Origin: CAZFHZ01 sp964519015
GTDB lineage: Bacteria; Blakebacterota; Blakebacteria; Blakebacterales; CAYUVJ01
Direction: 5' to 3'
Assembly: GCA_964519015.1 (NCBI GenBank)
Contig: CAZFHZ010000004.1
Coordinates: 11,679-75,678, forward strand
Length of the DNA stretch: 64,000 nt
Positions 55,653 to 64,000 of the stretch are shown here, one piece after another. The translations under genes and the position numbers were made by a program. Position 1 is the stretch's first letter. The number at the start of each line of letters is the position of its first letter. Below the pieces are notes generated by a model. The model saw only the letters and a program-made list of their open reading frames with translations. It had not been told where the DNA came from and made no database searches.

Positions 55653-55990
55653 GAGCGGTAGCTGGAGACGGCCGTATCGATGTCGCCGTAGATATCGAAG
55701 ACTCGGTCGAGTTTCGTGATCCTGAGGACCTCCTCGATCTTCTCGGTGACGCTGGCCAGCCTGAGGTCCCCCCCGCTCTTACGCAGGGCGGAAAGCCCCC
55801 CGATCAGGATCCCCAGTCCTGAAGAATTCATCCAGTCGACCAGCTGCAGGTCGACGACCACGTGGCGGGTGCCATTCTCGATCAACTCATGGAGTTTCTC
55901 ATGGAGTGATGTGGCGTCCGGCCCTCCCATGATCTTCCCCTGGAGGCGCAGGACCGCGACCTCTCCGCTCATCGAATGCGAGATGTGCAT
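55649..55990 (-). CDS. STAS-domain anti-sigma factor antagonist
   Basis: 113 residues, SpoIIAA/RsbV-like. The phosphorylatable Ser lies in VDWMNSSGLGILIGGL; VAVLRLQGKIMGGPDA and HVVVDLQ are typical strands. It is the first gene of a coupled three-gene switch with the kinase and phosphatase. Confidence 0.92.
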   Translation of the reverse strand: MHISHSMSGEVAVLRLQGKIMGGPDATSLHEKLHELIENGTRHVVVDLQLVDWMNSSGLGILIGGLSALRKSGGDLRLASVTEKIEEVLRITKLDRVFDIYGDIDTAVSSYRS

Positions 55991-56117
55991 CTGCCCGGTT
56001 CTCCTTCCGGTCCCCGTTCCGTGGCCTCATCGGTGGTCACGACCGACCCGCCGTCCCTGCCGGGACGTCGGAAGTATTCCAGTATGAGGTCAGAACCCCC
56101 GATACGTCCAGTCCGGG

Positions 56118-57311
56118 TCAATCGATACCCAGTGTCGCGGTGGCATCGCCCAGACGTTCCACCGCCTTCTTCAGATCCTCCATGGAGGCCGCATACGAGA
56201 TCCGCAGGAATCCTTCGCTCCCGAAAGCCGCCCCCGGCACCAGCGCCACCTTGGCCTGGTCGAGCAGCCAGGAGCAGGCTTCCGTACTCCCGCTCCCCGC
56301 GGGCAGGGCCTGGATGAGGCGGGTTATCCGGGGGAAGAGGTAGAACGCCCCCTGCGGAACCGCGGCGACCTCGAATCCGGGGATGTGTGGCACCGACTCC
56401 AGCAGGAAATCCCGCCTCTGGCGGAACGCCCGCCCCATTTCCTTGACACACTCCTGGTCGCCTTCGTACGCAGCGGCGATAGCCGCCTGAGCCAGCGAAC
56501 TGGGATGGTGGGTGGTCTGCCCCTGGAAGGCGGCCACCTTCTTCATCCAGTCGAGCGGACCCGCCAGGTAACCGATCCTCCAGCCGGGCATAGCATAGGT
56601 CTTCGAGAGGCTGTTGAGCACCACCGTCCGGGCCGCAGCCTCGGCGGAGACCGCCGCCGGACTCAGGTAGGGTCCATCCGTATAGACGATCGCGTCATAG
56701 ACCTCGTCGCTCAAGATCGGCACGTCGGCTTCTACGCAGACCTCGGTGAAGGCGCGCACTTCGGCGGGGTCGTAGTACGCCCCGGAGGGATTGCACGGGT
56801 TGTTGAAGATTACACACCGGGTCTTCGGACCCAGCACCGCGCGCAGTTCGTCGGGCCCGACCTTGAACCCGGTCGAATCGTCGGCTCCGAGGAATCGCGG
56901 GACACCGTCGAGCAGTTCCACGTGGGCGGGATAGGTCACCCAGTAAGGGGCGAGGATGAGCACTTCGTCCCCCGGGTCGATGAGCCCGGCCAGGGCGTCG
57001 TAGAGGGCGTGCTTCCCGCCGTTGGTGAGTACGATCTGATCGGGCTGGTAGGTTAGACCCCGGCTCCGCTCGAGCCAGCCGGCCAGCGCCTTGCGGGCCT
57101 CGAGGGAACCGGCGGCCAGGCCGTATCGGGTGAGACCCTCGACCGCCTCACGGGCAACCGCCTGCCGTACGTGGTCCGGAGGAGGGAAGTCCGGCTCCCC
57201 CGCGGCCAAAGCGATGACGTCGTGTCCCTGCGCCTGCAGCGACCGGGCCTGGGCGGTGATGGCGAGCGTCTCGGAGGGTTTGAGCGTCTGCAGTCGTTTC
57301 GCGATGTACAT
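56118..57311 (-). CDS. Class I pyridoxal-phosphate aminotransferase (aspartate-type)
   Basis: 397 residues. The PLP Lys is in LNSLSKTYAMPGWRIGY; IVLTNGGKHALYDALAG, VIFNNPCNPSGAYY and the C-terminal FLRISYAASMEDLKKAVERLG follow fold-type I subgroup I-gamma enzymes (AspB-like). It probably transaminates aspartate/glutamate or prephenate; the substrate cannot be fixed from sequence alone. Confidence 0.92.
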   Translation of the reverse strand: MYIAKRLQTLKPSETLAITAQARSLQAQGHDVIALAAGEPDFPPPDHVRQAVAREAVEGLTRYGLAAGSLEARKALAGWLERSRGLTYQPDQIVLTNGGKHALYDALAGLIDPGDEVLILAPYWVTYPAHVELLDGVPRFLGADDSTGFKVGPDELRAVLGPKTRCVIFNNPCNPSGAYYDPAEVRAFTEVCVEADVPILSDEVYDAIVYTDGPYLSPAAVSAEAAARTVVLNSLSKTYAMPGWRIGYLAGPLDWMKKVAAFQGQTTHHPSSLAQAAIAAAYEGDQECVKEMGRAFRQRRDFLLESVPHIPGFEVAAVPQGAFYLFPRITRLIQALPAGSGSTEACSWLLDQAKVALVPGAAFGSEGFLRISYAASMEDLKKAVERLGDATATLGID

Positions 57312-57344
57312 CGGAACCCTCTGGGCTGGGGATCACTCGGGACT

Positions 57345-57836
57345 CTAGCGTCCGTGAGTCCGGAACTTGCGTGCGAAGGCCTCGGCCACCACCGGCGGGA
57401 CGAACAGGCTCACGTCGCCGTCGAGCCGGGCCACCTCGCGGACGATCGAGGAGTTCACATAGGTGAACTTCTCGCTCGGCATGAAGAAGACGGTCTCCAC
57501 TTCCGGGTAGAGCGACTTGTTCATGAGTGCCATCTGGAACTCGAACTCGAAGTCCTTGATGGCCCTCAGGCCCCGGATGATCGCATCTACCCCGCGCTGG
57601 CGGGCGAACTCGGCCAGCAGGCCGTCGAAGGATTCCACGGTGATGTTGCTGTTCCCGACGACGGACCGCTCGGCCAGCTCGATCCGCTCCTGGACGGAGA
57701 AGAGGGGCTTCTTCTGGACGTTGCTGGCGATCAGGATGATGATGCGGTCGAAGATACGGGAGGCTCGACGGACGATGTCGAGGTGACCGTTCGTGATCGG
57801 GTCGAAGGTACCGGGATAGATGGCCAGTCGTGCCAC
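57345..57836 (-). CDS. coaD: Phosphopantetheine adenylyltransferase
   Basis: 163 residues from GTG. It makes dephospho-CoA. The nucleotidyltransferase motif is IYPGTFDPITNGHLDIVRRA, with RGLRAIKDFEFEFQMA, and FTYVNSSIVREVA replaces the usual YISSSLVRE. It follows rsmD by 21 bp, a common bacterial pairing. Confidence 0.97.
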   Translation of the reverse strand: MARLAIYPGTFDPITNGHLDIVRRASRIFDRIIILIASNVQKKPLFSVQERIELAERSVVGNSNITVESFDGLLAEFARQRGVDAIIRGLRAIKDFEFEFQMALMNKSLYPEVETVFFMPSEKFTYVNSSIVREVARLDGDVSLFVPPVVAEAFARKFRTHGR

Positions 57837-57857
57837 GCCGTCACCTCCTGACGGGTC

Positions 57858-58400
57858 TCAGTCGACCGTCCAAATACTGATCCGGGTCTCCCCGAAGTCC
57901 TTCACCCGCTCGGGCTGGTGCCCACCGGGGAGCAGCGGACGGTCCCCGCGATGTTCAACCACCAAGGTACCTTGTGGACCCAGCAGCGCCAACACCGACT
58001 CGGTCAGCAGCCGTTCCAGGTCACGGTAGGCGTAGGGGGGGTCGCAGAAGACCAGGTCGAAACGCCGGCCGGCCGCCCCCAACTGACGGACCGCCATCTC
58101 TACCGAACTCGACCAGACCTGGGCACGGTCGTGGTAGCGCGCCTTCTCCAGGTTCCGGCGGAGAACCCGGGCGGCTTCTTCCCCCTGCTCGATGAAGAGC
58201 GCACTGCGGGCACCCCGACTCAGCGCCTCGAGACCGACCGCACCGGTACCGGCGAAGAGATCGAGCACGACCAGGCCGTCGGGGGGGGCGAGCACATCAA
58301 ACAGCCACTGCCGGATACGGGCGGTCGCGGGACGCGTCTGCCGGCCACGGGGGGCGTAGAGGGCCAGGCCCTTCCGCTCCCCGCCGGTCAGGCGGATCAT
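57858..58400 (-). CDS. rsmD: 16S rRNA (guanine-966-N2)-methyltransferase
   Basis: 180 residues. The start IRLTGGERKGLALYAPRGRQTRPA, the SAM loop LDLFAGTGAVGLEALSRGA and the catalytic DLVFCDPPYAYRD identify RsmD. The ATG overlaps the stop of the upstream unknown gene (ATGA). Confidence 0.96.
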   Translation of the reverse strand: MIRLTGGERKGLALYAPRGRQTRPATARIRQWLFDVLAPPDGLVVLDLFAGTGAVGLEALSRGARSALFIEQGEEAARVLRRNLEKARYHDRAQVWSSSVEMAVRQLGAAGRRFDLVFCDPPYAYRDLERLLTESVLALLGPQGTLVVEHRGDRPLLPGGHQPERVKDFGETRISIWTVD

Positions 58401-59389
58401 CGGTCCAGGAGTGCGAGGGCGCCCCCCGCCGGGAAGGCGAAGGCACCGAGGTTGCTCTGGATCATCGGGCTCTTGGCCACGCCGGGAGCGATACCGAGGA
58501 CGCGCTGGAGCTGGAGTTCCTCGACCCGCATCGGCATCGCCCGGGTCAGGGCGGCCAGGAGCCGGTCGGAGTCGTCCACCGAGCCGGTGAAGAGCAGGCG
58601 GACCACGTCACCGAGGTCGTCGCGGGCCTCCGGCAGCCAGCGTTCCCGGAGCTTGCCGATCCAGCGGGCGATCTCATGGGCCACCCCTTCGGAATCATCG
58701 GGGTCCCAGGTCCGCCGGAAGGGACCGGGCTCCTCGGATCGCTGAGCGGTCAGCCCGACCGCCCCCGCGGCGTCGAGCAGTTCGATGACCATCCCCTCGG
58801 CTTCCAGATGGATCACCACCATCGGATCTCTTCGCTCACCCGGCTCGGTGAAACGGACGAAGAGACGATGGAGCGCCCACGGATCGCAGTCCCATAGGGC
58901 GACCTGGCAGCCGACTCCCTGCACTACCCGGTCGAAGGTGTCCAGCGTACCGGGGTAGGCTCCCCAGGCGTCCACCACCGTGTAGCCCCCGCGCATCCCC
59001 CGGACCGTGCAGCAGACATGCAGGGCATCGGAAGGATCCTCCCCCGTGCGCCGCCGGTCGAGTTCCCACCGGGCGCATTCGAGCAACCCGTCGGGGTCGT
59101 CCGCTTCCTCCGGTGAGACGGGGAAGACGGCTCTCAGCACACAGGCGCCGTCCAGGACCACGACCGTACGTCCCCGCTCGATGCCGTCCCGGTCGAGGGC
59201 ACGATCGAGGACGTCCACCAGGCGGTCAGTGCCGTCGGCACTCAACTGTCCCCGGAACTTGGTGTTGAATGGAATGAGACCGGCCCCCGCCGCGGTCAGC
59301 TGGGGGCCGTCTTCATGCTCGGACAGCTGGACGAACCGGAAGGTCCGGTCCGCGAACTTCAAACCAAGAACGCTGCCGTTCGGCGTCAA
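58397..59389 (-). CDS. Unknown protein, possibly PilM-like actin fold
   Basis: 330 residues. The start SVLGLKFADRTFRFVQLSE resembles the phosphate-1 strand pair of PilM/actin-like ATPases, but the GTP/ATP loops are not clearly conserved. TVVVLDGACVLRAVFPVSPEE is similar to the Val-rich segment before PilM's second subdomain. The hydrophobic C-terminus (LGAFAFPAGGALALLD) recalls the end of PilM proteins. It is preceded nine bases earlier by a single-helix membrane protein gene, as PilM is often paired with PilN. A pilus or secretion role is only a suggestion. Confidence 0.5.
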   Translation of the reverse strand: MTPNGSVLGLKFADRTFRFVQLSEHEDGPQLTAAGAGLIPFNTKFRGQLSADGTDRLVDVLDRALDRDGIERGRTVVVLDGACVLRAVFPVSPEEADDPDGLLECARWELDRRRTGEDPSDALHVCCTVRGMRGGYTVVDAWGAYPGTLDTFDRVVQGVGCQVALWDCDPWALHRLFVRFTEPGERRDPMVVIHLEAEGMVIELLDAAGAVGLTAQRSEEPGPFRRTWDPDDSEGVAHEIARWIGKLRERWLPEARDDLGDVVRLLFTGSVDDSDRLLAALTRAMPMRVEELQLQRVLGIAPGVAKSPMIQSNLGAFAFPAGGALALLDR

Positions 59390-59398
59390 GGCCGCAGC

Positions 59399-59881
59399 TT
59401 ACCCCTTCTCCTGCCAGGAAGCCCTGCCATCCTGGATGCGCCCGATCCCTTTACGGTCCTTGACCGTGATGGAGAGCCCGTTCTCCCGGACGATGAGGAG
59501 ATAGTCGGAGGAATCGATGGGACAGCGGTAGAACGAGCGGACGGGTTGGCGCGGGTATACGATCCGCCAGTAGTCGGTCTCGCGGATGGAGTCGCCCGGT
59601 GCGTAAGCGAGGATGCCGACGGTGTCGATCCGCATGCGCCGGACCGTGTTGATGTAGCTCATCAGGCTGTCAGGCGAATCGGTATAGCGCTGGCGTCCTT
59701 CGAAGAAGTACTTCTCGGCCAGGTAGATGTCGATCAGTTCCAGCCGGGTCTGCTTATGCATCTGGATCTCTTCCTTCATCCGACGCTGCGGGAGGATGAT
59801 CGTCGCCATCAGCGCCAGGAAGGACACGAATAGGATGAGCTTCCAGAAGACGGAGCCGCCCTGGTCAGAGATGCGGTTCAC
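59399..59881 (-). CDS. Unknown single-helix membrane protein
   Basis: 160 residues from a GTG with AGGAGG ten bases upstream; the frame is open 14 codons higher. One membrane helix (~11-28, LILFVSFLALMATIIL) is followed by a charged helix and ~110 residues with FFEGRQRYTDSPDSLMSYINTV and FYRCPIDSSDYLLIV. I do not recognise a family. Its last ~25 residues are basic. It is co-transcribed with the PilM-like gene, so the two probably work together. Confidence 0.65.
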   Translation of the reverse strand: MNRISDQGGSVFWKLILFVSFLALMATIILPQRRMKEEIQMHKQTRLELIDIYLAEKYFFEGRQRYTDSPDSLMSYINTVRRMRIDTVGILAYAPGDSIRETDYWRIVYPRQPVRSFYRCPIDSSDYLLIVRENGLSITVKDRKGIGRIQDGRASWQEKG

Positions 59882-59990
59882 TGAGTGATAACCTCCTGCT
59901 GCCGGCTGGCGCCGGTCTTGCACGGGACACTGCCGGAGGACCTACCCCCTGCGCGACCGCGCGGTATCATAGTGACGACCCCTGGTAGCG

Positions 59991-60443
59991 TCAACGCCAT
60001 TCCCCGGGCCCCGGAGGCCCCGTCCCGACGCTGTCCGGCGCACCTGCGGACGGTTCCCGGCCCACCCTCACCAGGGGCCGGATCCGGGCCAGCACGACCG
60101 GTCCGATCCCGGAGACTTCGAGCAGCTCCTCGGGATCGGTGATCCCGCCCCGGGCCCGTCTCCAGGACGCGATCCGGCCGGCCAGGACCGGACCCACCCC
60201 GGGGAGGGCGGTCAGGGCGGCCGAGTCGGCGCAGGCCAAGTCCAACGGGAAGACGTCCGGACCGGCTCCCCCGTGTAGCGATGATGCCCCGGTCGAGTCG
60301 GGGCGCAGGGCACCCCGGAGCACCTCCACCGGCGGCGGCGGCACGCTCAGGTCGCGGCAGGTGTGCCAGCAGGTGCCCACCACGGTGGCCGCCACCAGGA
60401 CCCGGAGCAGCCGGCGCTCGGCCGGTGTGAAAGCGGCCGACAT
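59991..60443 (-). CDS. ComEA-like helix-hairpin-helix protein
   Basis: 150 residues. An N-terminal membrane helix (~13-27) and Pro-rich linker lead to a double helix-hairpin-helix domain (~70-125): ADSAALTALPGVGPVLAGRIASWR and LEEVSGIGPVVLARIRPL-like repeats. ComEA proteins bind incoming DNA in natural transformation. The tail is Gly/Pro-rich. No other competence genes are visible here, so a DNA-binding role outside competence is possible. Confidence 0.85.
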   Translation of the reverse strand: MSAAFTPAERRLLRVLVAATVVGTCWHTCRDLSVPPPPVEVLRGALRPDSTGASSLHGGAGPDVFPLDLACADSAALTALPGVGPVLAGRIASWRRARGGITDPEELLEVSGIGPVVLARIRPLVRVGREPSAGAPDSVGTGPPGPGEWR

Positions 60444-60506
60444 CGTGACATCCTTCCCGGGGGGCCGGGTAGAGGTACCCTCCCGTCCCCGGCGGGACGG
60501 GAGCGG

Positions 60507-61436
60507 TCAGGGATAGAGTAGGGCGGTCAGGACGGTACCAACGGCGGCCAGGCTGGCCGCACCCACTTTATCGAAGGTGTCCTGCCGGGTGTGCCAGTAG
60601 GCGTAGGCGTCGACCCCTTCACTGATATCGATCGAGGGGATCCCCGCATCCCGGTTCAGGATCCAGTGGTCATCGTAGAGCCAGATCGTACGTCCACGCT
60701 GGAACTGGGGGATCTTGAGCTGGGCAGCCAGGTCCCAGACCCGGTCCACCACGTCGGGGGCGTACTCGACCGAGAACTGCTCGGGATAGAAGACCGCCTC
60801 GCGGTCGCCGATCAGGTCCACCAGGATCGCGAACCAGGGCTTGTAACCGGTCTGCTTGGCTACCTGGGCGAAGTTGCGGCTCCCCTGGAACCAGTTCTTG
60901 AATTCGGGGTCGCCGCTCTCCCCCAGGTCCTCGGCGTCGAAGAAGACCAGGTCCACCCCGTAAGCGGGTTCCTGAACCGCCAGGATCCGTGCCAACTGGA
61001 GCAGCACCGCCGTTCCCGAAGCGCCGTCCACCGCCCCCGGGATCGGCTCGTGGGAGGGGGGGACTTCTTGGTCGGCCACCGGGCGGCTGTCCCAGTGGGC
61101 ACAGAGCATCAGCCGGCGTCGGTTCTGGGGATAGAAGCCGGCGATCAGGTTGAAGGCGTCCGACTGCCGCTGGTTGTGGGGATCCCAGGCCTGGAAGGTC
61201 TGCCGCTGGACGACCGGGCCGAGCTCCTTCAGGAAACCCTCCATCCAGTCGACGGTGGCGCGATGGGCGGCGGTGCCCGGCACCCGGGGCCCGAAATCGG
61301 TCTGCACCTTGACCAACTCCAGGGCGGCCTGGCCGTCGAAGTCGGGGCGTGCCCGGCCGGCGGCGTCGCCCCCACAGGCGGCGAGCAGAGGCAGGAAGAG
61401 GAAGGGAACGGTCCGGGTCAGAACGGTCGTGTTCAC
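60507..61436 (-). CDS. M28 family peptidase / glutaminyl cyclotransferase-like lipoprotein
   Basis: 309 residues from GTG. The lipobox is LLAAC. The M28 zinc site is visible in CAHWDSRPVAD (His), IPGAVDGASGTAVLLQLA (Asp), FFDAEDLGESGD (Glu), the Asp in LVDLIGDR, and His near YDDHWILNRDAGIPSIDI. The overall length and the DRVW and Trp/His segments resemble glutaminyl-peptide cyclotransferases, which form N-terminal pyroglutamate. Aminopeptidase activity is the alternative. It lies 11 bp after sprA. Confidence 0.88.
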   Translation of the reverse strand: MNTTVLTRTVPFLFLPLLAACGGDAAGRARPDFDGQAALELVKVQTDFGPRVPGTAAHRATVDWMEGFLKELGPVVQRQTFQAWDPHNQRQSDAFNLIAGFYPQNRRRLMLCAHWDSRPVADQEVPPSHEPIPGAVDGASGTAVLLQLARILAVQEPAYGVDLVFFDAEDLGESGDPEFKNWFQGSRNFAQVAKQTGYKPWFAILVDLIGDREAVFYPEQFSVEYAPDVVDRVWDLAAQLKIPQFQRGRTIWLYDDHWILNRDAGIPSIDISEGVDAYAYWHTRQDTFDKVGAASLAAVGTVLTALLYP

Positions 61437-61447
61437 GGTCTCCCCGA

Positions 61448-64000
61448 TCAGCCGAAGTTGAGGTTCACGTAGAAGGCCACTTCCCGCACCTTGCGGGTCC
61501 GTCGCATGAGGCGGTCGTTGGTATTCTCGAAGAGGACGTTGAGTCCCCCCTGTACGCGGCGGCTGAAATTATAGCGCACGTCCGGCCTGAACGACCAGGT
61601 GGCGGTGGATTGAGTCGGGGTGGGTTCCTTGTACTCGGGCCGTTCCGGTTCTGAGACCGGGTCGCGGATCGCCACCGTCGTCTTCGACTCGCTCCGGCCG
61701 ACATCGAGGGCGAGCTGCAGGTTGCTGGGGACCCGCAGGGGACGGCGGAAGAAGGGGATCCGGATCCCCTCCGGGGCGCTGAAGGCATAGCTGAGCCCCA
61801 GCCGCAGGTCGGCGTTGAGGCCGTTGACCAGACTCCCCGCCCCCCCGATCTGCTCCTGTACGCTCGCGGTAGTGTTGCGGCTGAGGGTGAGGCTCATACC
61901 GTTGTTCAGCGACATCTGCAACCCCAGCAGGGGTCGCCAGGTGCGGATGCGGCGCCGGCTGAAGGGGGTGCGCGCCCCCCCCGCCAGGTCACTCAACCAG
62001 TCGGTCTTCTCCCGGGTCACATCGTAACCGCTGTTCAGCATCATCCCCCGGCAGATGGCCGGGAAGAACCAGAGGTTGCCCAGCCCCGACCAGCGCACGC
62101 TGGCCGAGGGCCAGGTGACCGAGCGGGTGAAGGTGGTGCGGGACTCGCTCAGGTTGTCCGTCCAGTTCCAGCGGGGACGGGTCTCCAGATCGATGTCGCG
62201 CGGCAGGCGCACCCCGGTGTTGAAATCGATCCGGGTGACGGTGCGGGTCAGCGATTGCTGGGTGGTCGCAGTAGCGCTCCGTTCCACGTCAGGGCTCTCA
62301 CGCAGCCCGAAGCGATAGGCCAGGCCGGGCCGAGCCGCCAGGTTGTACTGGTTGGCGTTCCGCTGCTGGCTGAGGTCGAGGATGACCGGCTGCATCCGCA
62401 AGGCGAATGTCTTCAGGTCGTTGATCAGCCGCGGCAGTCCCGATAGCCCCTCACGGCTGCCGGGGGAGCCCATGAGTTGGGAGAGGATGATCGAGTAGTT
62501 GGCTTGCCGGTCGGTGCTGGTGGTCACGTTTCGCCCCAACCGCACCGTCTGCGGACCTTCGGCGCCCGGCAGCACGCGGGTGTTGAACCGGGGGTCGTTG
62601 TTCTCGCGGTAGTCGGCCCGGTACTGGTAGCGCTGGTTCAGCCAGCGGAAGGTGTTCGGTTCCCAGGTCGTATCGAACTGCTGGCGCCGGCCGATCTCGC
62701 GGCCCAGGTTGGTGTCCCCGGGCTTCCAGTCGTCGGTCATGTCGTGGTTGAGGGTGAGCACGTAGGTGGAGCGGACCGGTTCGAACGGCCGCATGGCCAG
62801 GTTGAAGCGCTCGTTGCCGGTCAGGGCGTAACGGCGCCGTTCCACCAGGTTGCGGTCGGCCACCCGCTCCCCCGACTGGAGGGCGTTGAAACCGTAATCG
62901 AGCTGGGTCGGCACCGGGTTGAAAGGGGTCTCGCGCAACGACTTGGGCAGCAGGAAGAGCCATTTGAAGGGATGCCAGGTTGCCCGCCAGCGCGGAGTGA
63001 GGTCCCAGCCGAACTGCCCCTGGATCTGGAACGACTCGTTGACCGGATTGATCGGGCTGCGCCCATCCCGCCGGCTGGCCGTGACGTTGACGTTCATCCG
63101 GTCGAGCGTCCAGGCCAGCAACGGGTTGGAGCTGGCCGCCGTCTTGCGGAATCCGATCGAGATGCTCCCGTCGTCCATGCTCGTGCGCTCGTCGTACTGT
63201 TCGCCCGAGGCCAGGACCAGATCGGAGCCCGGCAGGTATTTGGGCAGGCTGAGGTTCCGCCGCCAGTTCACCGTCAGCGGGATGGCCAGTCCCCAAGTAT
63301 AGGGGGTGAAGCGGTCGAGCGCGGTGCGCATCGAGAGGCTGGCGGTGCTGGTCGTGCTGAGGGTCCCCCGGCGCTCCCGCAGGGTCTGAAAGTCGGCGGT
63401 GCGCCGGTCCAGCCGCACATCGAAGCTGGCCAGGTCGGCCAGTTCCCCGTGGATGGACGCCCGCATGGCCGAGCCGTTGTCACGGCGCACGTCGATCACG
63501 CGCAGCTCATCCGCCCAGAACTCGCCGTCGAGGGGGAGGCTGCCGTGGAGGTTGCGCACCCCGATGGTGATCCGGCGGATGTTGGTCAGCGAGGGGCGTC
63601 CGACCACCCGGTAGTTGCCGACCGTGGTGTCGGGTACGCCCGGCGCCGTCCCCCAGTCGTCGAGCAGGTCGGTCTTCAGGCGGGTGATCTCGGCGAAGTC
63701 CACCCGCATCTCGTTGCGGTCGTCCCAGCCCGGGTAGACCCGGGTACGGTACTCGTAGAAGTTGTTGGCGTCGGCACCGAAGCGGAGGAAGGCCTCGATG
63801 AAAGAGGTGTCAGTGTTGGCCATCCACGACTCGGCCGGCTGTCCGTTCAGGTACATGGCCAGGCCCTGGTACTGGGTGAAGTCCTCGGCCCGGGCGATGC
63901 TCTTGAGCACCTCCCCCTCCACCCCGGGGGGGAGCTGGTGGAAGACCACCGCCAGCGACTGCTCCTGCTGGACCAGGTTGCTCACCCGGTCGCGCACCAG
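61448..64000 (-). CDS. sprA: SprA/Sov-type outer-membrane protein (5' part beyond window)
   Basis: The frame is open from the right edge to a stop at 61448, giving the last ~850 residues of a very large beta-barrel. SprA hallmarks are SIARAEDFTQYQGLAMYLNG, FGADANNFYEYRTRVYPGWDDRNEM, VGRPSLTNIRRITIGVRNL and repeated strands with WNWTDNLSESRTTFTRS-like turns. The C-terminus ends VAFYVNLNFG, a proper barrel end. SprA is the type IX secretion translocon of Bacteroidota; Gemmatimonadota carry homologues. Other T9SS genes are not in the window. Confidence 0.9.
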   Translation of the reverse strand: MVRDRVSNLVQQEQSLAVVFHQLPPGVEGEVLKSIARAEDFTQYQGLAMYLNGQPAESWMANTDTSFIEAFLRFGADANNFYEYRTRVYPGWDDRNEMRVDFAEITRLKTDLLDDWGTAPGVPDTTVGNYRVVGRPSLTNIRRITIGVRNLHGSLPLDGEFWADELRVIDVRRDNGSAMRASIHGELADLASFDVRLDRRTADFQTLRERRGTLSTTSTASLSMRTALDRFTPYTWGLAIPLTVNWRRNLSLPKYLPGSDLVLASGEQYDERTSMDDGSISIGFRKTAASSNPLLAWTLDRMNVNVTASRRDGRSPINPVNESFQIQGQFGWDLTPRWRATWHPFKWLFLLPKSLRETPFNPVPTQLDYGFNALQSGERVADRNLVERRRYALTGNERFNLAMRPFEPVRSTYVLTLNHDMTDDWKPGDTNLGREIGRRQQFDTTWEPNTFRWLNQRYQYRADYRENNDPRFNTRVLPGAEGPQTVRLGRNVTTSTDRQANYSIILSQLMGSPGSREGLSGLPRLINDLKTFALRMQPVILDLSQQRNANQYNLAARPGLAYRFGLRESPDVERSATATTQQSLTRTVTRIDFNTGVRLPRDIDLETRPRWNWTDNLSESRTTFTRSVTWPSASVRWSGLGNLWFFPAICRGMMLNSGYDVTREKTDWLSDLAGGARTPFSRRRIRTWRPLLGLQMSLNNGMSLTLSRNTTASVQEQIGGAGSLVNGLNADLRLGLSYAFSAPEGIRIPFFRRPLRVPSNLQLALDVGRSESKTTVAIRDPVSEPERPEYKEPTPTQSTATWSFRPDVRYNFSRRVQGGLNVLFENTNDRLMRRTRKVREVAFYVNLNFG

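Overview
The window is GC-rich, densely coded bacterial chromosome. It is most consistent with a Gemmatimonadota-like Gram-negative. The evidence is a SprA-type outer-membrane protein of the type IX secretion family, a full Kdo/lipopolysaccharide block, tandem lipoprotein 6-bladed beta-propellers and an exported O-methyltransferase. The phylum is an inference from gene content, not a search result. Both ends are cut inside genes: a TolC-like protein at the left and SprA at the right. No gene-free stretch exceeds 300 bases.

Region 1 (1-8.2 kb) holds a TolC-type outer-membrane protein, a DUF481-type beta-barrel, HtpX and LemA on the minus strand. A good sigma70-type promoter then drives dodecin and an HD-domain protein on the plus strand. 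Next come two damaged or remodelled genes side by side. One is a FadB-like protein lacking its NAD-binding domain and one catalytic glutamate. The other is an amidohydrolase pseudogene with several clean internal losses and a frameshift. A MarR-type regulator with a cysteine-rich tail follows.

Region 2 (8.2-19.8 kb) holds a PhoR/PhoB-like two-component pair preceded by four 7-bp direct repeats on an exact 11-bp period. It also has an APC permease fused to PTS-IIA and RCK_C domains, a GNAT-like protein, a secreted GH2 enzyme, a DUF134 regulator/NifX-like pair, another APC permease and an exported O-methyltransferase.

Region 3 (19.8-26.1 kb) is an array of five co-directional lipoprotein beta-propellers. 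A 45-bp copy of the methyltransferase 3' end lies between two of the closest paralogues, recording a local duplication. A tRNA-Asn with its own terminator closes the array.

Region 4 (26.3-61.4 kb) is a long minus-strand series of housekeeping operons, many linked by 1-4 base stop/start overlaps. In transcription order it encodes M28 peptidase, ComEA-like protein, two unknowns (one PilM-like), RsmD, CoaD and an aminotransferase. Then come a partner-switching module (STAS, RsbW-like kinase, SpoIIE phosphatase), phosphohexomutase, a LysM protein, UvrD/PcrA, KdsB, PyrG, KdsA, KdsC, KdsD, an LpxL-type acyltransferase, LptC, LptA/OstA and LptB. TenA, RpoN, HPF, HprK, mannose-type PTS IIA and IIB, MlaD, a BadF/NAGK-type kinase, SSB, PTS-IIA(Ntr-like), a split NAD synthetase (amidase plus synthase), RsmI, Tmk and an S41 protease complete it. 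The kds-lpt-rpoN-hpf-PTS order resembles the well-known enterobacterial neighbourhood, with HprK and mannose-type PTS proteins in the place of PtsN/RapZ. No PTS permease (IIC/IID), HPr or EI is visible, which suggests a regulatory PTS.

Region 5 (61.4-64.0 kb) is the C-terminal part of SprA.
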